This document shows positions 49,901 to 62,800 of a stretch of DNA of 64,000 nt, piece by piece. The stretch covers positions 5,952,001 to 6,016,000 of the forward strand of contig NC_039481.1 of NCBI RefSeq assembly GCF_003590095.1, given 5' to 3'. The stretch's first letter is position 1. Each line of letters begins with the position of its first letter. This DNA is from Trichoplusia ni. Taxonomy: Eukaryota; Arthropoda; Insecta; Lepidoptera; Noctuidae. Both the position numbers and the translations under genes were made by a program. The notes beneath the pieces are model-generated. The model saw nothing but the letters and a program-made list of their open reading frames with translations. It was not told where the DNA came from and made no database searches.

Positions 49901-52900
49901 TAACGTTCATATAATCATGATTACAGCTATGGGAATATAACGCATGTGCTTCTTAACTTTCACTCATACACATACTATAAATAGTCCATTATATAGAATG
50001 ATATAAAAAAATATGATCTCTGGGCACTAAGTTAGGACGCATTGCGTTTATTATTTCGCAATTTACGCTTACACGTCAAAACTTATGTGTTAAAGAATAA
50101 AACTAATCAATATATTGATAAGAGCTACTGCGATAAGATCGAGACAACTTCTGTCTAGTGAGTTAGCGACAGTTATACATTACGTTAGTATGTTAACTTG
50201 AGTGGACATACCGCGGTCCCTGCGCGGGTATCGCGAGTCGTTGCCGCGATCGTATTCACGTTCGCGGTCACGGTCGCGGTCGTCGCGCCGACCACCACGG
50301 TCGTAGGTTCTAGAGTTGCCTCCGAATGATGAACGGTTGTCCCGTTGATCGTTTGAACGGGCGTCTAAGCTTGGGCGCTTAGACTCTTCCCCTGCACAAA
50401 TTAATTACTTAATAATCTACTAAACCAATTACACGAGCACCGTGTGGGCACGGCTCGACCTCTCATTTACTTTATCGTATGAGTGATAACAATTTAATTG
50501 AAATTGGAAAGCTAGAAATGTATACGACAACAGAAATAATATTTTCCATTGGTATGTTGAGTTGATTTGTACCTAAGGTAGCAACAAAACATAAGTGCCT
50601 ATCAACACTTGCAGAACTATAACATTTCAGTTAGGTTACTTTTAATTACAAGCTCAAGAGACCATACCATTTTAGAACATAATGTCATATAATAATATTT
50701 GTGGATGTTGCAAAATGTTAAGAAACAAAATGTAAGTTAGTACTTGAATGAATCAGTCAATGTAGTCATGCAGTGATATACATTTGTCAATTAATCTGAT
50801 AACAATACAAATATTAACATACAAGTACACATAATAAATAATGTAATTGTTATCTTTTGTACAGCAAGATGATGTGCGACATTGATGTTAAACCATTCGA
50901 TTATTCTGCCAAATTTAGATGATGATGGATTACACTTATTGCTAAATATATTATTTATATATAGATTTGAGATATTGGTCAAAATATTCAACCATAAAAA
51001 AAGAAATCTCAATCATTTTAAAACCCTAGAGGTATGAAATAAACCATGTTTTTAAGTAAGGCTAAACTGAAAAATACAGATAAGATAAAAAAAAAACAAC
51101 TATTTATCAAAATGTCCTACTTTTCACAAGGAAATCATTGAATGATACATTTTGTACAAGTTATGTTATACATACATACAATGCGCAATTAAGTCTGTTT
51201 TATGAATCAACTTTATCTGGATACACTGACCTCTTTGCAACTTGTATAAACAAAGCTTAATGTAGGAAACATGTGTAATTAATTAGGTATATTATTATTT
51301 ATGTGTGCTTGACGGCATTGTTAGGTAAACTTTAGTGATTCAATTGTAAGTTGGACTTAGTAATCAAAAAAAGACCATGTTTTCACCTCAGACATATAGT
51401 GAACTATTTGATCAGAACCCAATTTACTTATTTCACCTACTTCAGTACAGAAACATCCCATACTATGTATCATTGGATGAAACAGCCTCATATTACTTAC
51501 AAAATGTAATTAAAATAAATTGGTAATGACTCTTTTTGTTCAAATGTTAAGAGTTTTCATATAATTTAAACTGTTTATTTAGTCCTCTAACAAAGGATTA
51601 GTACACTATGTTTATTTCATTACATTGTGTTCATAAGGTCATGCACCCATAAGTAAAGCTACAACCGTGACATAAACTTGTAGTAACATTAGTATCTAAT
51701 CTGTTGTACTTCTTTTTAAGAGCATTTATTAAAAAAAAAACTAGCTAATAAAGTAGCTTATAAAATAAATATATGATAAATAAAACTACTGACCATCTAT
51801 AATCTATGAGTAGCTTTAAATTTTCGTTTGACCCGAGTGCTAGAAACTCGCGAATATTGCTTTAATTGGACAAGGTCAAAGTGTTAACACAAGTAACTGT
51901 CTAGTGCTGATTCTTTCTTAGGTAAAATACCATATGTATTTTGGCATTATGAGATTTTTTTGGAATATTAATTTCTATATGAGACCTGCTTGTATCAGTC
52001 AGAAGCTTTACTTTTGTTCTTTTGATACTCTATATAAATGTATAAAATGAAAAACAGTGTTTTACACAAACTGTACTTGGAAAAATAGCTAGTTGGTTCC
52101 AGTAAAATTATGTATACATTTCAATATAATTTGATAATGGAAATCATAAAATTGCTAAGTGCATTCATAATAGAGTAAGTACTTGATGCTTTTGTTTACT
52201 GCATTGTATGCATGCATGACATCAATAGAAATGTGATCACAATCAATATAAACATGCTGCCCACTTGGGTTTCTAAAGTACATTCTCTAACATTAATTGA
52301 ATTATGAAAACATCTTGGGCTTATTCTCAAATCTCTTTGTACTACCAAAGTCTTCTTGCTGATACCCATTTTCATAGTAAACTACAACTAACAAGTAGCT
52401 AGGATATAAACAACTCAATAACAAAATGTAAGAAAAAATTGAGTACTCTTTTAAGATAATCAAATCATCTGAAACTTGCACATTTAAACCGATTAATAAT
52501 TCACTGTGTTGCATTCATCTGTACTTATTAAGTAAATTCAATTTTGCTGGCCAGGGAATAGAAGGAAATCTAGTAAAAAAAATATCTCTTCGATCACCAG
52601 TGAATATGTCCTCTCTTACCTTGTGAAGTGTTGGCCTGCAACTGCCTGCGCAGATGCGGGGGGATGTAGCGGCCAGCACTCTTATTAGCCTGAGGCTGCA
52701 AGTCCAGACCAGCAAGCTGTGAAAGCAATAACCAAAACTTAGTCTCATTAGGCTTGTGAAACAGTGTTAAAGTCTGTGGAAATACATTTGTACAAGTGCT
52801 TATCAAATAAGTAATATAGTAAGGAAATAATATAATGTAGGCAGGGAGAATCTGTACAATAGTTAAATACTTATCAGTGGTATAATCAAAACAAAAAAAA

Positions 52901-54488
52901 TCTGTTGAAAAATGTCAGAAGTGCCTTTACTTTCAATGACTTTAATAATAAGAACAGACAACAAGACAAGAGATCTCTGACTAAAGAAAAATGTTTGACC
53001 CATTAACATGCAGTCAGAAGTAAGGTTAACCGCACCTTAATCTCAAAAGACTTTTAGTCATAGGTTAGGTGCTTCCTACTTTTTTTTAGTCATAACATTG
53101 TCACTAAATAACTGTTTTCTTGAATGCTGGTCCAAATAATTACTGATATATCAGTCAGGTGCTATGTTAATGACCGAGTTTTGGGGTTCTTAAAATCAAC
53201 CAATGAAAATCATGATCTGATAATTTGACTCAGATCAAATTGATTAGCCTACCAGAAACTGAGATTTAGAGTTAATTATGGTTATGTATAGTTATGAGTA
53301 AGAAGGATACAAAATACAGATGAAGGTTAATTTAAATCATAAAAGGGTACTTTTATTCCATCAGTTGTCCAAATTATACTGTCTGAGGATTACAAGTCTC
53401 TATATCATGGTAGAATTTAATAAATTACATTGAGGGTAGTCATTGTTCACTTATGAAAATGAGCTATTAAATTAATGAAAATTATGTTCTTTTAAGTAAT
53501 GCAGCATATTTAAACATATTATCATGATAAATGGGATTACGGGAAATAAATAGCAAAGTTATAAATACTATTACACAAAGATTCCCAAACAACCAAAACC
53601 TTTGTGACCAAAGTTATTTTAGAAAAACACTGTAATTTGATACAGTGAATGTTTTCAGGTCTTTGTATTTGTGTAGCTGTTATATAAAAAACGTAATGTG
53701 AGAGTATAACTATAACTTAATGGAAAGTATACCCAGTCATCAAATAACCTTGTAGTTGTTTCACCTGATTGATAGGGCGTACCAAACTTTCCATGTTGTA
53801 AATATACATTATATTAGGAGAAATAGGTATCTAATTGGCTAACTAACCAACATCAACTCATTTGGTATATATCGCCATCTAACTATAGCAAATTAGGCAT
53901 GCTAACATGACTATAGAAGCATGACAAAATACTGCATGATTAAAACTCAACGTGAAAATAATTAAACAAAGAGTTATGGCATTGCATCGACCATCAAGTC
54001 AGAACTACATTTCCAAAGTCTAAATGTAACATCATCATGTATTTAATCCGGTCTAGGACTTAATAATTGCGAAACATTTTATTTCCTCCCGCCATGACAC
54101 GCGAATATAGCATGACAATGACCTCACTCGTAAGTGCCTTTGGAAAACTACTGTAATAACTAAGTATGTTTCGATGTCATGTGCAACTTGAAAATTTTAC
54201 AAAATCAATGAAATAGATACCATAAAAGTGGAAGAACTAAGTCGCCATGTTGGTTATTCTGAGACACGTAAAGCATTGCGATTTTAGAGATCGATGCCTT
54301 TATCAAAAAACGAAATCTTTTTATGAATTAGAAGGTATCTAAATGGTAGGGACACAGCATGAAATAGTGCTATTTCAAACAAAATCTCTATTCATATTTG
54401 TAAAAATCAATACTAAATGCATGTAGGTACATGAGGTACAGACCTGCTGCTCTAGACCTGTTCCATTTTGGTTGGTAACATTACTCAT
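46550..54488 (-). CDS. bel: DEAD-box RNA helicase Belle / DDX3 / Ded1 (13 exons)
   Basis: ATP-dependent RNA helicase acting in mRNP remodelling and translation initiation. In flies Belle also works in germline and small-RNA pathways. Exons 5'-3': 54444-54488, 52620-52716, 50212-50391, 49216-49508, 48806-48949, 48505-48716, 48302-48430, 47871-48225, 47661-47787, 47415-47567, 46986-47181, 46730-46905, 46550-46647. All phases close, giving 734 aa; fly Belle is somewhat longer. The N-terminus MSNVTNQNGTGLEQQ and the SAGRYIPPHLR motif identify the Ded1/DDX3 subfamily. The core carries motif I AQTGSGKT (296-303), PTRELA, TPGRL, DEAD (414-417), SAT (449-451), ATAVAARG and HRIGRTGR (602-609). The tail is Gly/Arg-rich and ends in a WW-D-S motif. 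The only uncertain junction is the exon 4 donor. Confidence 0.95.
46986..48949 (-). CDS. bel: belle exons 5-11: helicase core
   Basis: Exon 5 (48806-48949) leads in with the DDX3-type GTGNTGINFSKYEDIPVEA. Exon 6 (48505-48716) has the Q motif around PTPVQKYAIP and motif I. Exon 7 (48302-48430) has the PTRELA motif. Exon 8 (47871-48225) has TPGRL, DEAD and SAT. Exons 9-11 form the second RecA lobe, with ATAVAARG and HRIGRTGR. All catalytic motifs are intact. TAA follows directly after the Lys codon that the exon 11 donor interrupts. Confidence 0.96.
49216..54488 (-). CDS. bel: belle exons 1-4: N-terminal region
   Basis: Exon 1 (54444-54488) encodes 15 residues. Exon 2 (52620-52716) carries LAGLDLQ and the YIPPHLR element. 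Exons 3 and 4 (50212-50391, 49216-49508) encode a disordered Arg/Asp/Ser-rich and Gly/Ala-rich segment, including a GAGAGAGGG run. The exon 4 donor used here (GAG|gttggc) is weak. A better-looking gtcagt 21 bp further on would extend exon 4 to 49195 and add seven residues in phase. Introns 1 and 2 (1.7 and 2.2 kb) hold nothing I recognise. Confidence 0.85.
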
Positions 54489-54639
54489 ATTACTACCAAG
54501 CGGTACGTTTTTTTGGGAACTTTGCTCCAAAAATATTATACAAACACAGTCTACAATGAATTTTGCACAAACACAAATTCACAAAATCACATGAAAAGGC
54601 TTCAATTTTTCTCTCCGAAATCACTTTTCATTCGTAGTT

Positions 54640-54715
54640 TTTGTTCTTCACTGATTATTTAGCATCTCGCTTTAATTTCGTTCATTCACTCCCACTCATT
54701 CGGTCAGTACTTCCA
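54640..54715. promoter_or_regulatory. Candidate belle promoter, possibly bidirectional
   Basis: On the minus strand an initiator-like ATCAGTG has its A near 54652, giving a 5' UTR of about 160 nt for belle. On the plus strand GGTCAGT (A at 54706) faces the other way, towards the proline/arginine ORF. I see no clear TATA box for either. The assignment is by motif only. Confidence 0.3.
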
Positions 54716-54942
54716 TATCCAAAAGAAAAATATGCCACATATACTCAGATCAGAGTCTTATTTTATTCAATAAGAGAATAAATTTGAGGTTGAATGTAAT
54801 TAAATGATTTATGGAGATTATAATATTATTTTTTACTTCGATAGGATAAGGGTATCATCATACAAAAAAAATATGGTATGACAAGATAACCCCTAAAGAT
54901 GGGAATAATAAGCGTATGGCAACATTTAAATCTGTAATTTTA

Positions 54943-55262
54943 TAATAATAATAATAATAAATCTTTATTTCAGACCAGGTCCATATAAAAAGTAGGTAAC
55001 ACAAAACATCAAAGAAATAAAATAAAATACAAATTACAACACAGTGTGAAGGCTTAACCAGTGTCTTAGCAACTGAGAGTCCCCACCTATCAGTCAATAC
55101 GTTTAGGACGCTATTGGTGCTAGTCCGCACTCGGTGAAGAAGTGAAGCACTGCGTTTTCTGATGATGGCATTAAAACCATCAGTGTGCGCGTCAGCAAAC
55201 ATGCCCGAGGGCACTGCAGATATGAGGACTGTTTTATCAATAGAGCACTTCCGCTAAATGTT
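54943..55262 (-). mobile_element. Truncated LINE: C-terminal coding end plus ATT-repeat tail
   Basis: The minus strand first encodes a segment like the extreme C-terminus of lepidopteran non-LTR reverse transcriptases (GMFADAHTDGF, then IIRKRSASLLHRVRTSTNS). A short 3' UTR and a (TTA/ATT)n tail at 54943-54964 follow. Everything upstream of the C-terminus is missing, the usual 5' truncation of LINE insertions. It lies a few hundred bp upstream of belle. Confidence 0.65.
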
Positions 55263-56317
55263 CTTTTTCTAGTTACTAGATGTCAGTGGCTGCTTCAACG
55301 TTAGAAAATTCTAGGGCATGTCCGCACCATCTACACGTTTATTGATCTACAGCTACAATAACCCGCGCTTTGTAAGCTGCAATAGTTGATTCGTCACAAA
55401 ACTTAAACTACATTTTAAATATGCTAAATATGCTGTATCGTACCAGAACAAGAAACTATTGTGAGTTTCTCGCCACATAACGTAAATACTTGCAGGTATA
55501 AATTTTGCATTTGTTGAATAAAAATCAAAGTACTAAATTAAAAAGAACAAAAATCAGCCCTTGCAGGCTTTTAACAATATTTTTTATTATTTTATTACTA
55601 TCTTGTGACTTAGCCGGTTTAGCTAGTTCAAGTGTATCCCACGCTTGAACTAAAAAGGCAGGAATCCAATATTATTCCCCTATTGACAGTATTGACATTA
55701 AAATTTGAGTGTCATGTATGTATTGACATTATGACGAAATAAAAATACTCTATTAGAACTTTTGTAAACAAATTCTTAGGGTAGACAAATTCTTAATAAT
55801 CAACTCGCAGGTAATGATTTGTCTTCATTCAAGAATAAACAACACATAGGATTAAAAAAATTAATGACAAACAACTTTAAATTTTAAATAAATGATTTTA
55901 AATCATTATTTACTTGATTCTGAACTATGAGAAGACATCCTTGCTTTGGGGGTAAATATCTTTTATTAGGCATTCTCTAAAATGTCCAATGCCTGAAAAG
56001 AGACTTGTTTTTATTTATGTAATTGGCCTCTGCTGGCAATCACAGTTTCATAGGATTTGAATAAGTAACCAATTTCACAATAATTATTTATATTGCACTC
56101 AACAGTATTTGTTTTATGTTTAGTTTAAGAAGTATTATTCTGGTAAACAAATTATTCCTTATCAAATCATATTATTATTGCAATCTATACATTGAAAATA
56201 GGAATTTAAATTGTGTTTGTACATTTTTTTAGTTTGATACAAATTAACTCAATGCAACATATTATCATAACATTTACTATCTCAGACAGTCAATACAGAC
56301 AGACACTGTTATTTCAG
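55263..56317. other. Intergenic stretch upstream of the proline/arginine ORF
   Basis: AT-rich, with no ORF or repeat I can support. It ends in a splice-acceptor-like tract (TTATTTCAG, 56309-56317) directly before the ORF, so it may be an intron whose 5' exon I could not locate. Confidence 0.4.
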
Positions 56318-56318
56318 G

Positions 56319-56558
56319 ATGGATGCAGCTTCATACAACATGCCACAGCAGCCCCGTGAGCGGCGTGCCCCTCCAGAGCCCCGAGTGCGGCAGCCGCCGC
56401 CGGAGCCGAGGCGTGCAGTCGCACAGCAGCCGCCGCAGCCACGGGAACGCCACGCACCCCCCGCGCCCAGGGAGCGCCAGCCACCCCCACAGCCTCGGGA
56501 GCGAGTGCCACCACCACCTCCAAGGGTGCGACAACCACCACCCGAACCTAGACATTAA
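56319..56558 (+). CDS. Proline/arginine-rich repeat protein, 79 aa, function unknown
   Basis: I do not recognise this protein. After an 11-residue lead (MDAASYNMPQQ) the rest is a tandem array: seven units beginning PR, six of 9 residues and one of 11, with consensus PRxRxxPPx, then a final PRH. It is about one-third proline and strongly basic, with no signal peptide or membrane segment. The 240-bp frame is GC-rich in AT-rich surroundings. An acceptor-like TTTCAG ends at 56317, so the ATG lies one base into a probable exon and an upstream exon could add 5' UTR or more coding. AATAAA at 57112-57117 could end the transcript. Proline/arginine repeats occur in SH3- or WW-binding and antimicrobial peptides, but nothing here decides between these. 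It might also be non-coding. Confidence 0.45.
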   Translation: MDAASYNMPQQPRERRAPPEPRVRQPPPEPRRAVAQQPPQPRERHAPPAPRERQPPPQPRERVPPPPPRVRQPPPEPRH

Positions 56559-57293
56559 CAGACCTATCATATCTTTTATATTACTTATAGCTCATATTAT
56601 ATAGTCTGATGTCATCTTGTCAGCTAATTAGTTCCTATTTAGGAGATTGTTTATTAGTGGGAATGATTTGTTCATGTTTAGTGTTATAACATATCTACTA
56701 ATTATGATAAATAATTGCCTGTACAATGTTTCATAACCATACTTAAATTATTCGTGTCCTTCATGGTATTATGTAATAGTAACATTTAATTAGGCAGGGT
56801 TTTATGTGACCATAGAGGACATTTATGTTATGGGGAAGAGTAATTTTATACAATCCATATTAAAAAAAAACAGACAAGTATTTTTAAGTATAAAGAACAA
56901 ATAGCTATGATTGTTGAAGTGTGTAACAAAAATTATGCTCTGCATTTGTATACTTTATGTCTTAATAAGTATTTTTTTCCTATTCTTAACGTCAATGTTT
57001 GACAACCATGTTGATATTACTAACAAAGTTTATAAGTGTTATTGTCATTGGCAACACTAAAAGTGTAGTGCGACCAAATTAGAGTATATAAGTTTTGTAT
57101 TTTTGATATTAAATAAACTTAAGAACATATACACTTCATATGTACATTAAAATAAAAATGTATACCCTGATAGGCTGTTTTTTTAATTTAGAATCAAACA
57201 CGACGGCCAAAAAATACATCTATTTTTACATCAAACTGACCTAATATTTTACTTAGCTGACAGAAAATTTTAAAGACGCCCAATACATATTTG
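56559..57293 (+). other. Probable 3' UTR of the proline/arginine ORF and flank
   Basis: AT-rich sequence without ORFs. AATAAA at 57112-57117, and another near 57150, suit a 3' UTR of about 560 nt. No repeat is recognised before the SINE at 57294. Confidence 0.35.
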
Positions 57294-57590
57294 TGACGGG
57301 CCTGTTGGTCTAGGGGTTAGTGACCCTGACTGCTATACCGGAGGTCGTGGGTTCGATTCCCGCCCAGGACAACTCTTGTGTGATGAGCATGATCATTTGT
57401 TCTGGTGTCTGGGTGTAATTTATGTATAATATCCACTGCAATGTCCGGGCGACTATAGTCGCCCCAAAATTTTTGACGTGAAACGTTATAGAAATATATA
57501 TGTAAGTTTATCAGTTGTCTGGTTACCATAACACAAGCTATGCTTAGCTTGGGATCAGATAACCGTGTGTGAGTTTTCCCAGGATATATA
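57294..57590 (+). mobile_element. SINE copy carrying an extra palindrome-bearing segment
   Basis: Same family as 31231-31491: head GGGCCTGTTGGTCTAGGGGT, B-box GTGGGTTCGATTCCCGCCC and end GATAACCGTGTGTGAG. At about 57430-57488 it has some 60 bp that the intron copy lacks, containing an 18-bp perfect palindrome (57447-57464, GGGCGACTATAGTCGCCC). Either the segment was inserted here or it was lost from the other copy. Confidence 0.75.
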
Positions 57591-58651
57591 ATATAATAAT
57601 ATTTTATCAAAATCGTTAATATATTTAGAATTCAAGGAGTGTACGATTATGATTCAATCATGAAAAAAAACGTGTCATCTTTTCCTTTCGTGAATCCGTA
57701 TTTGCTGAAAAATATAACTATCGCTATATTATACCTATTATAAAACGAAGTTGTTCCCGCAGTCTGCCTGTCCCCATGTATACTCAAGTTTTTAATACTA
57801 CGTTACAGATTCTGATGCGGTATTTTTAATAGATAGAGTGATTGACATGAAAGTTTTTGAGAGGAACGCTTCTAACGTAATTATTTTTTTTACGCTTTCC
57901 TTGAAAGCCCTGGCTCAATCCTGTGACTATGTTATATGATCGAGCCAGCGCTACAACACATAACTATAATACGCGTACATGCATTGCACATTACATTATA
58001 AAATTATTTCAACCTACAATTCCTGTCTTTTAGCGTCCATAGTTAACCAAAACTAAGAGCGCCTTTAAAATGAATTTGAACTTCGCCAACCGCTAGGTTA
58101 CATTCGTCTGTGGTCGCCAATACCAGTACTCATATTCTGCTAATGCGCTGCTGCTAAGGTGCCCCAAATACGTAACATAATTATTTTTTTATTCATTAAT
58201 TCTCGTAAAAAGTCTGTTTAGCTTAGGACTTTGTTGAACTTTCCTATGCGCTGCGACTAACATACAAAACGCTCATGGCGTAGATCGAGTATTTTTACCT
58301 TTACAGGGACGTTTATCAAACGCATAATATGCTGAACAGAAGATAATGTTTAGGGCTCAAATCACATAACAACTCTTTTCTACCTATAGGTGAATTGGGC
58401 CAATTGGAACCAGCCCACACGGTATGCGTTAAGATCCCCCCCCCACCACACTGTTTTGTTACCTATATATTAAAACCTCGTTGCTTTCATAAATGTATAG
58501 TATTTCATAAGACCGACGTTTAGAACTTTTTGCTGATACTAGGGGCCGCCGCTTGCACGCGTGGGCAAAGGAAGTCTCTAATCTCAGTGCGATATTTACC
58601 AAATCCTCAGTCCTCACTCATCTCCGGTCACCAACAGCATAATTAACAAAA
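57591..58651. other. Intergenic stretch and upstream region of the small secreted protein
   Basis: No ORF or repeat is supported. A CCCCCCCCACCAC-like run lies near 58437. Initiator-like CTCAGTG and CTCAGTC lie near 58580 and 58606, within 75 bp of the downstream ATG, without a clear TATA box. Confidence 0.35.
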
Positions 58652-58909
58652 ATGAATATTTTATTTTTAATTTTTACGCTGTTCCTGTGTTTTGTTGGAA
58701 CGAACTCTCTTGCAATACAAAAGCAAGATTTGGATCCAACGATTGAGGATAATGTTGTCAATTTTTCTGGTTTGGAAGACTCGCCTGCTGTAGCTGAGGT
58801 AAGGTACAACTGTCCCGAAGAACTGCAAATGGATATCAATCTAGATTGTCGCGAAGTTTGGTATGAAGAATACAGTGAACACACTGAAAAAAGTGCTTCC
58901 AGCCTTTAA
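58652..58909 (+). CDS. Small secreted protein, 85 aa, function unknown
   Basis: A single-exon ORF with a good start context (CAAAAATG). It opens with a classic signal peptide: a hydrophobic run of Leu, Phe, Ile and Val to about residue 19, with a likely cleavage after GTNS. The mature chain of about 66 residues is acidic (many Asp and Glu) and has just two cysteines, 13 residues apart (CPEELQMDINLDC), which could form one disulfide. TAA is at 58907-58909. AATAAA follows at 59026-59031 with a T/G-rich stretch just after, so the unit looks complete. I do not recognise a family. Haemolymph peptide, protease inhibitor fragment or cuticle-associated peptide are all open. Confidence 0.65.
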   Translation: MNILFLIFTLFLCFVGTNSLAIQKQDLDPTIEDNVVNFSGLEDSPAVAEVRYNCPEELQMDINLDCREVWYEEYSEHTEKSASSL

Positions 58910-59025
58910 TAACAAGTGCAGTGACAAGGGTTTTATCTTTGAAAATATAATGTCGAGTATTTGCTGAATTGTCTTAGTTGATGGAATAGACAAGAATAGT
59001 ATCTTTTTTCGCTATTAAAGCTTTG

Positions 59026-59031
59026 AATAAA
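59026..59031 (+). terminator. Polyadenylation signal of the small secreted protein gene
   Basis: AATAAA 117 bp after the stop codon, followed by GTGTTTTTGTTT, a T/G-rich downstream element. This is the clearest polyadenylation site in the window. Confidence 0.6.
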
Positions 59032-59344
59032 TTGAACTGTGTTTTTGTTTATAAAATCAAGCAAAGGGCACATCTTAAAGAAATATTTACTATTATTATG
59101 TTTGTGGAAACGTGACATGGTATTTCACGACGTAGACGGCACGGCATCACTTTTCCGCCCCGAGATAATGTTATTCTAAGCCGTAGCGCCCCTTTTTAAG
59201 CAAAACTGCTGCAACTGCAGAAGTCAGAAAAAGCACGACACGTCGAAGAGCGGCGTCTCTCTTCTATAACTGCTCTGCCCTATTGTTCAACGATGTAAGT
59301 TCTACCTACGTGGAAGGCAATAAGTAGATATCTAATATAATTAG

Positions 59345-59440
59345 TGCTTTATCATCATCATCGGCCTAGCCTTTTCCCAACTATGTTGGGTTCGGCTACC
59401 AGGCTAACCGGTTTCAGCTAAGTACCAGTGTTTTACAATT
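59345..59440 (-). repeat. LINE 3' tail with (TGA)n
   Basis: ATCATCATCATCGGCCTAGC followed by CCCAACTATGTTGGGTTCGG and AACCGGTTTCAGCTAAGTAC is a very common lepidopteran LINE 3' end, read here on the reverse strand with its (TGA)n tail at the left edge. Confidence 0.6.
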
Positions 59441-59871
59441 AGTGCTTTATACACATTATAATTTTGTCATGAGTCTAGTTGTTTCTTTAAATTTTACATG
59501 TGATTGAAGTTTGTAAAACCCCGCGATTCAAGGATTGAATACCTACCTACAGCGGTAATACTTATATTCCGACATGCTAGGTACGACGAAAGCCATTTTC
59601 ATGCTTGAATTAAGGAAGAGTAAAATAATACGCAGAAAAATGAAACAAACAATTTATAACGTTACATTAAAAACTCTTCTTATATATGTACAAGTTTGTA
59701 TGGATAGTTTTAGAACTTTGCTGGGTCTCATTTGATTGAAACTCGATGATTATAATAGACACAAAGGGTAATTATTAAACCTCATTCTATGCCTCTTTTT
59801 TCGAAGGCTTTACGTTGAAAAAGACAGAGACAGTTAGGCATGAGGGCTTAAAGATGCGTTTTTGAAGTTTA

Positions 59872-62800
59872 TCAGTTTCTAAGCATGTCGTTGTAACGAG
59901 GCAGCAATACGGCGATGTATCGCCAAGTGTCGAGCTGGTCCAGGAAGGGGTTGGCGGCGTTTACGAGGAGACGAGCCGCGCCCTCGGAGATGGCGCCTTG
60001 GAACCTGTTCACGTAGTCTACGATCACATCTTCGACCATGGAGTTCACGATGCCGTCAATGTCACCACCGCCAATTGCACCGGAGATTTTCGACTGGAAT
60101 AATATAGAGGTTATTTATAGATAGGTTTGCATTTAACCATATGGAGTAGAAAATGGCAGGGATTGAGATCCTTGACTCTGCAGTAGCTGAACAAAATAAT
60201 AAAGATAGGTAAGTAGGTAGAGTAGGCATATGCCGGGCCGAATTTAGGGGCCCAGAGGCCACGGGCCAACAAACGAGTGGAGGCTCTCTTGGTCCAAATT
60301 TTTTTCATTCGTGAAAAATTTATCGAGTTTTTTTTTTGATACTTTGGCCATAATTATTCAGACAAGCATTGTCACTCTTACAGTGTTAATAATGTGGGCT
60401 TTTACCTTGGTTTCTACATTTTTATCGGGAGTGCTGGGCCCCTGGACATAGTGGGCCCCTAGGCACTGGCCTAAAGTGCCTTATGGATGATACGGCACTG
60501 GGCATACGTCAGAGTAGGTATGTAGATAAGTCGTTTACTATTCTTCTCATTCGTTCTCTCTTTAAATACTTAAAATAACGAGGCAATAAGAATGACTTTA
60601 TTTTATAAGAACCAAATTCCAAAATATTAATAGGATACTTACTTTGAAAGATGGCACAACGAATGATGCATTTTCGATTCTATCAATGAGGATTGATTTG
60701 CCGTCATCAGATTGCTTCAGGTAAAGTTTACCCTGGACCCTGAAGCCGTCAGCTTTGAACCTATGTTGAACAAAGAGATTGCGTTATTAAGTAAGTATTT
60801 AGGAAACGGGCAAAATTTTAGTCAGTTGAATACAATAAAGTAGTACCTAATTGTGATGATACCTACAGTGATTTGGTGGATATAGTGCAAAATTGAGTGA
60901 TGTCATTCAATAATAATCCTAGAAACATATATTGAATCACATTCACTTCTTATATAGTATTTCTTACTAATTGAGTACTAGGAATCTGAATAGGTTCTCG
61001 TTGAAAAGGTATGGGCTACTTACACAGCGTCTCCTTTTCCGTAAAGTGGGATGGCAGTGAAGAAATCTCCGGTGAGGTCGTAATGTTCTGTAAAAGAGAA
61101 AAAAAGAATTTCAGACTACACATTTTTGTTTCGTCAGAATTTTTATCCCCAGCTTAGGTAGAGTAGGTACCTAATACCTATATATTCAATTTATATATTT
61201 AGTTTTAAGTTAATTAATTCATGAAGTCCTAGTAAGTTCATAATTTGGAACATCCGCATTGCCCGATTTGGAACCCAACCGGAGACCTTAGTCATTGACT
61301 CGGGTTGGGTGTGAAACAGTCGGGCGATCCTGACAAATACGCGTGAATCAACAATTATGAATCTGCTTCGCGAAAGCTGTAACAATGAATTAGTTCTGCT
61401 TACCAATAAACCCAAACAAACAAATAATGTAGAATCTAAGAAATAATTATGGCGATCAAATTGTTTTGTTTCGGGAAACCGTCTTAATAAGATATAAACC
61501 AAACCGTTAAAAGATTTATTTTGTGTATTTGTTGCCTTGTTTTAAATTTTAATTTTCTTTTTTGTGTTGAGAGTCTACAAAACTTAATGTGTATTAAAAA
61601 GTAAAGATACCTATTTACTTTAGTGAAAGTGTGGTGAACGGTGTAACGGATACCTAAACTAGTAGTTATCTACTTACCAGCAGAGGCATCGATGGTGGGT
61701 ACGGAGATATCCAAATCGAAGGTCAGGTCGGAGAGGTTGAGGTGGCTTTTGTGGACCACGAAAGAACCAATACCGGTTGCGAGGATATTCTTCAATTCAA
61801 TATCAAGGCTAGAATTGTAAAAATATTTATGAGTAATTTAAACTGGTCTTAAATACCTACAAGAACCTAAGTATACTATACAATGAAATGTTACAAAACT
61901 ACAAGATTACTTTTTGATACAAATAACTACTGAATTACCAGATTTAAATTATTTGCAATGATTTTCCAAGGCTATAACTAATTTGTTCGCTCTTATTGTA
62001 GTTATAACTAACTAATTTAAAATTGCCTTGTCGAATTGTGCCTGCACATGGACGATTCCACATTAACTGTGGCGGATTTGGTCAAATTACCGTGCATCAA
62101 AACTGAGAACCAAGAAGGTGCAGGTCTTCGTCTTTTCCGTGGTGAAACTCTAATGACTTCAACCCACGCCGAGGAGATATGTCGGACTTCCGCGAACTAA
62201 AAACACCCCATCCTCGTCCTATTGCTTTATAAAAGTCAGAGTCACGGCACCAATCGCTCATGCTCTGTGCGACTCTGGGTGGAGCGGTTTTCCCCTTGTA
62301 GGCAGGCACTAGGTAACAGACCAGTAGCTGGTGTCTATAGTCATTTCATGTTTTGAGGTGATGACTTACTTGATAAGTCCAGCGGGAACTTCCAGGTGGA
62401 AGTGAGTCAGCACTAGGGGGTCTAGTGGGGGGATTTTGAAGATCAAGGAGCCATTGTTGATGACGTGTCTGACGTATTCGATCAGCTGGCGGACTAGGGC
62501 GTTGACAAGGAAGTTACGGCTTTGTACTGAGGTTTCAGCATCTGCAGAATAACATAAGGAGATGATTAAATAATCTCATAAAGATATATTATTACCGTTG
62601 TAAAGCGTGACAGCAGACTACGCGTTGTAGAGCGTTATCCTACTCAGATCGGTGAATAAATTACAATGATTTAAAAATGAGATAAAGGCATTTAGGATTG
62701 ATCTTCTGAAAAAATATCTTCTAGCTATTGATACTCTAATTTAAAGTTCTTACTTAGAAAACAAATCCTAAAACTAAATTACATTGAATTCTATCGTAAA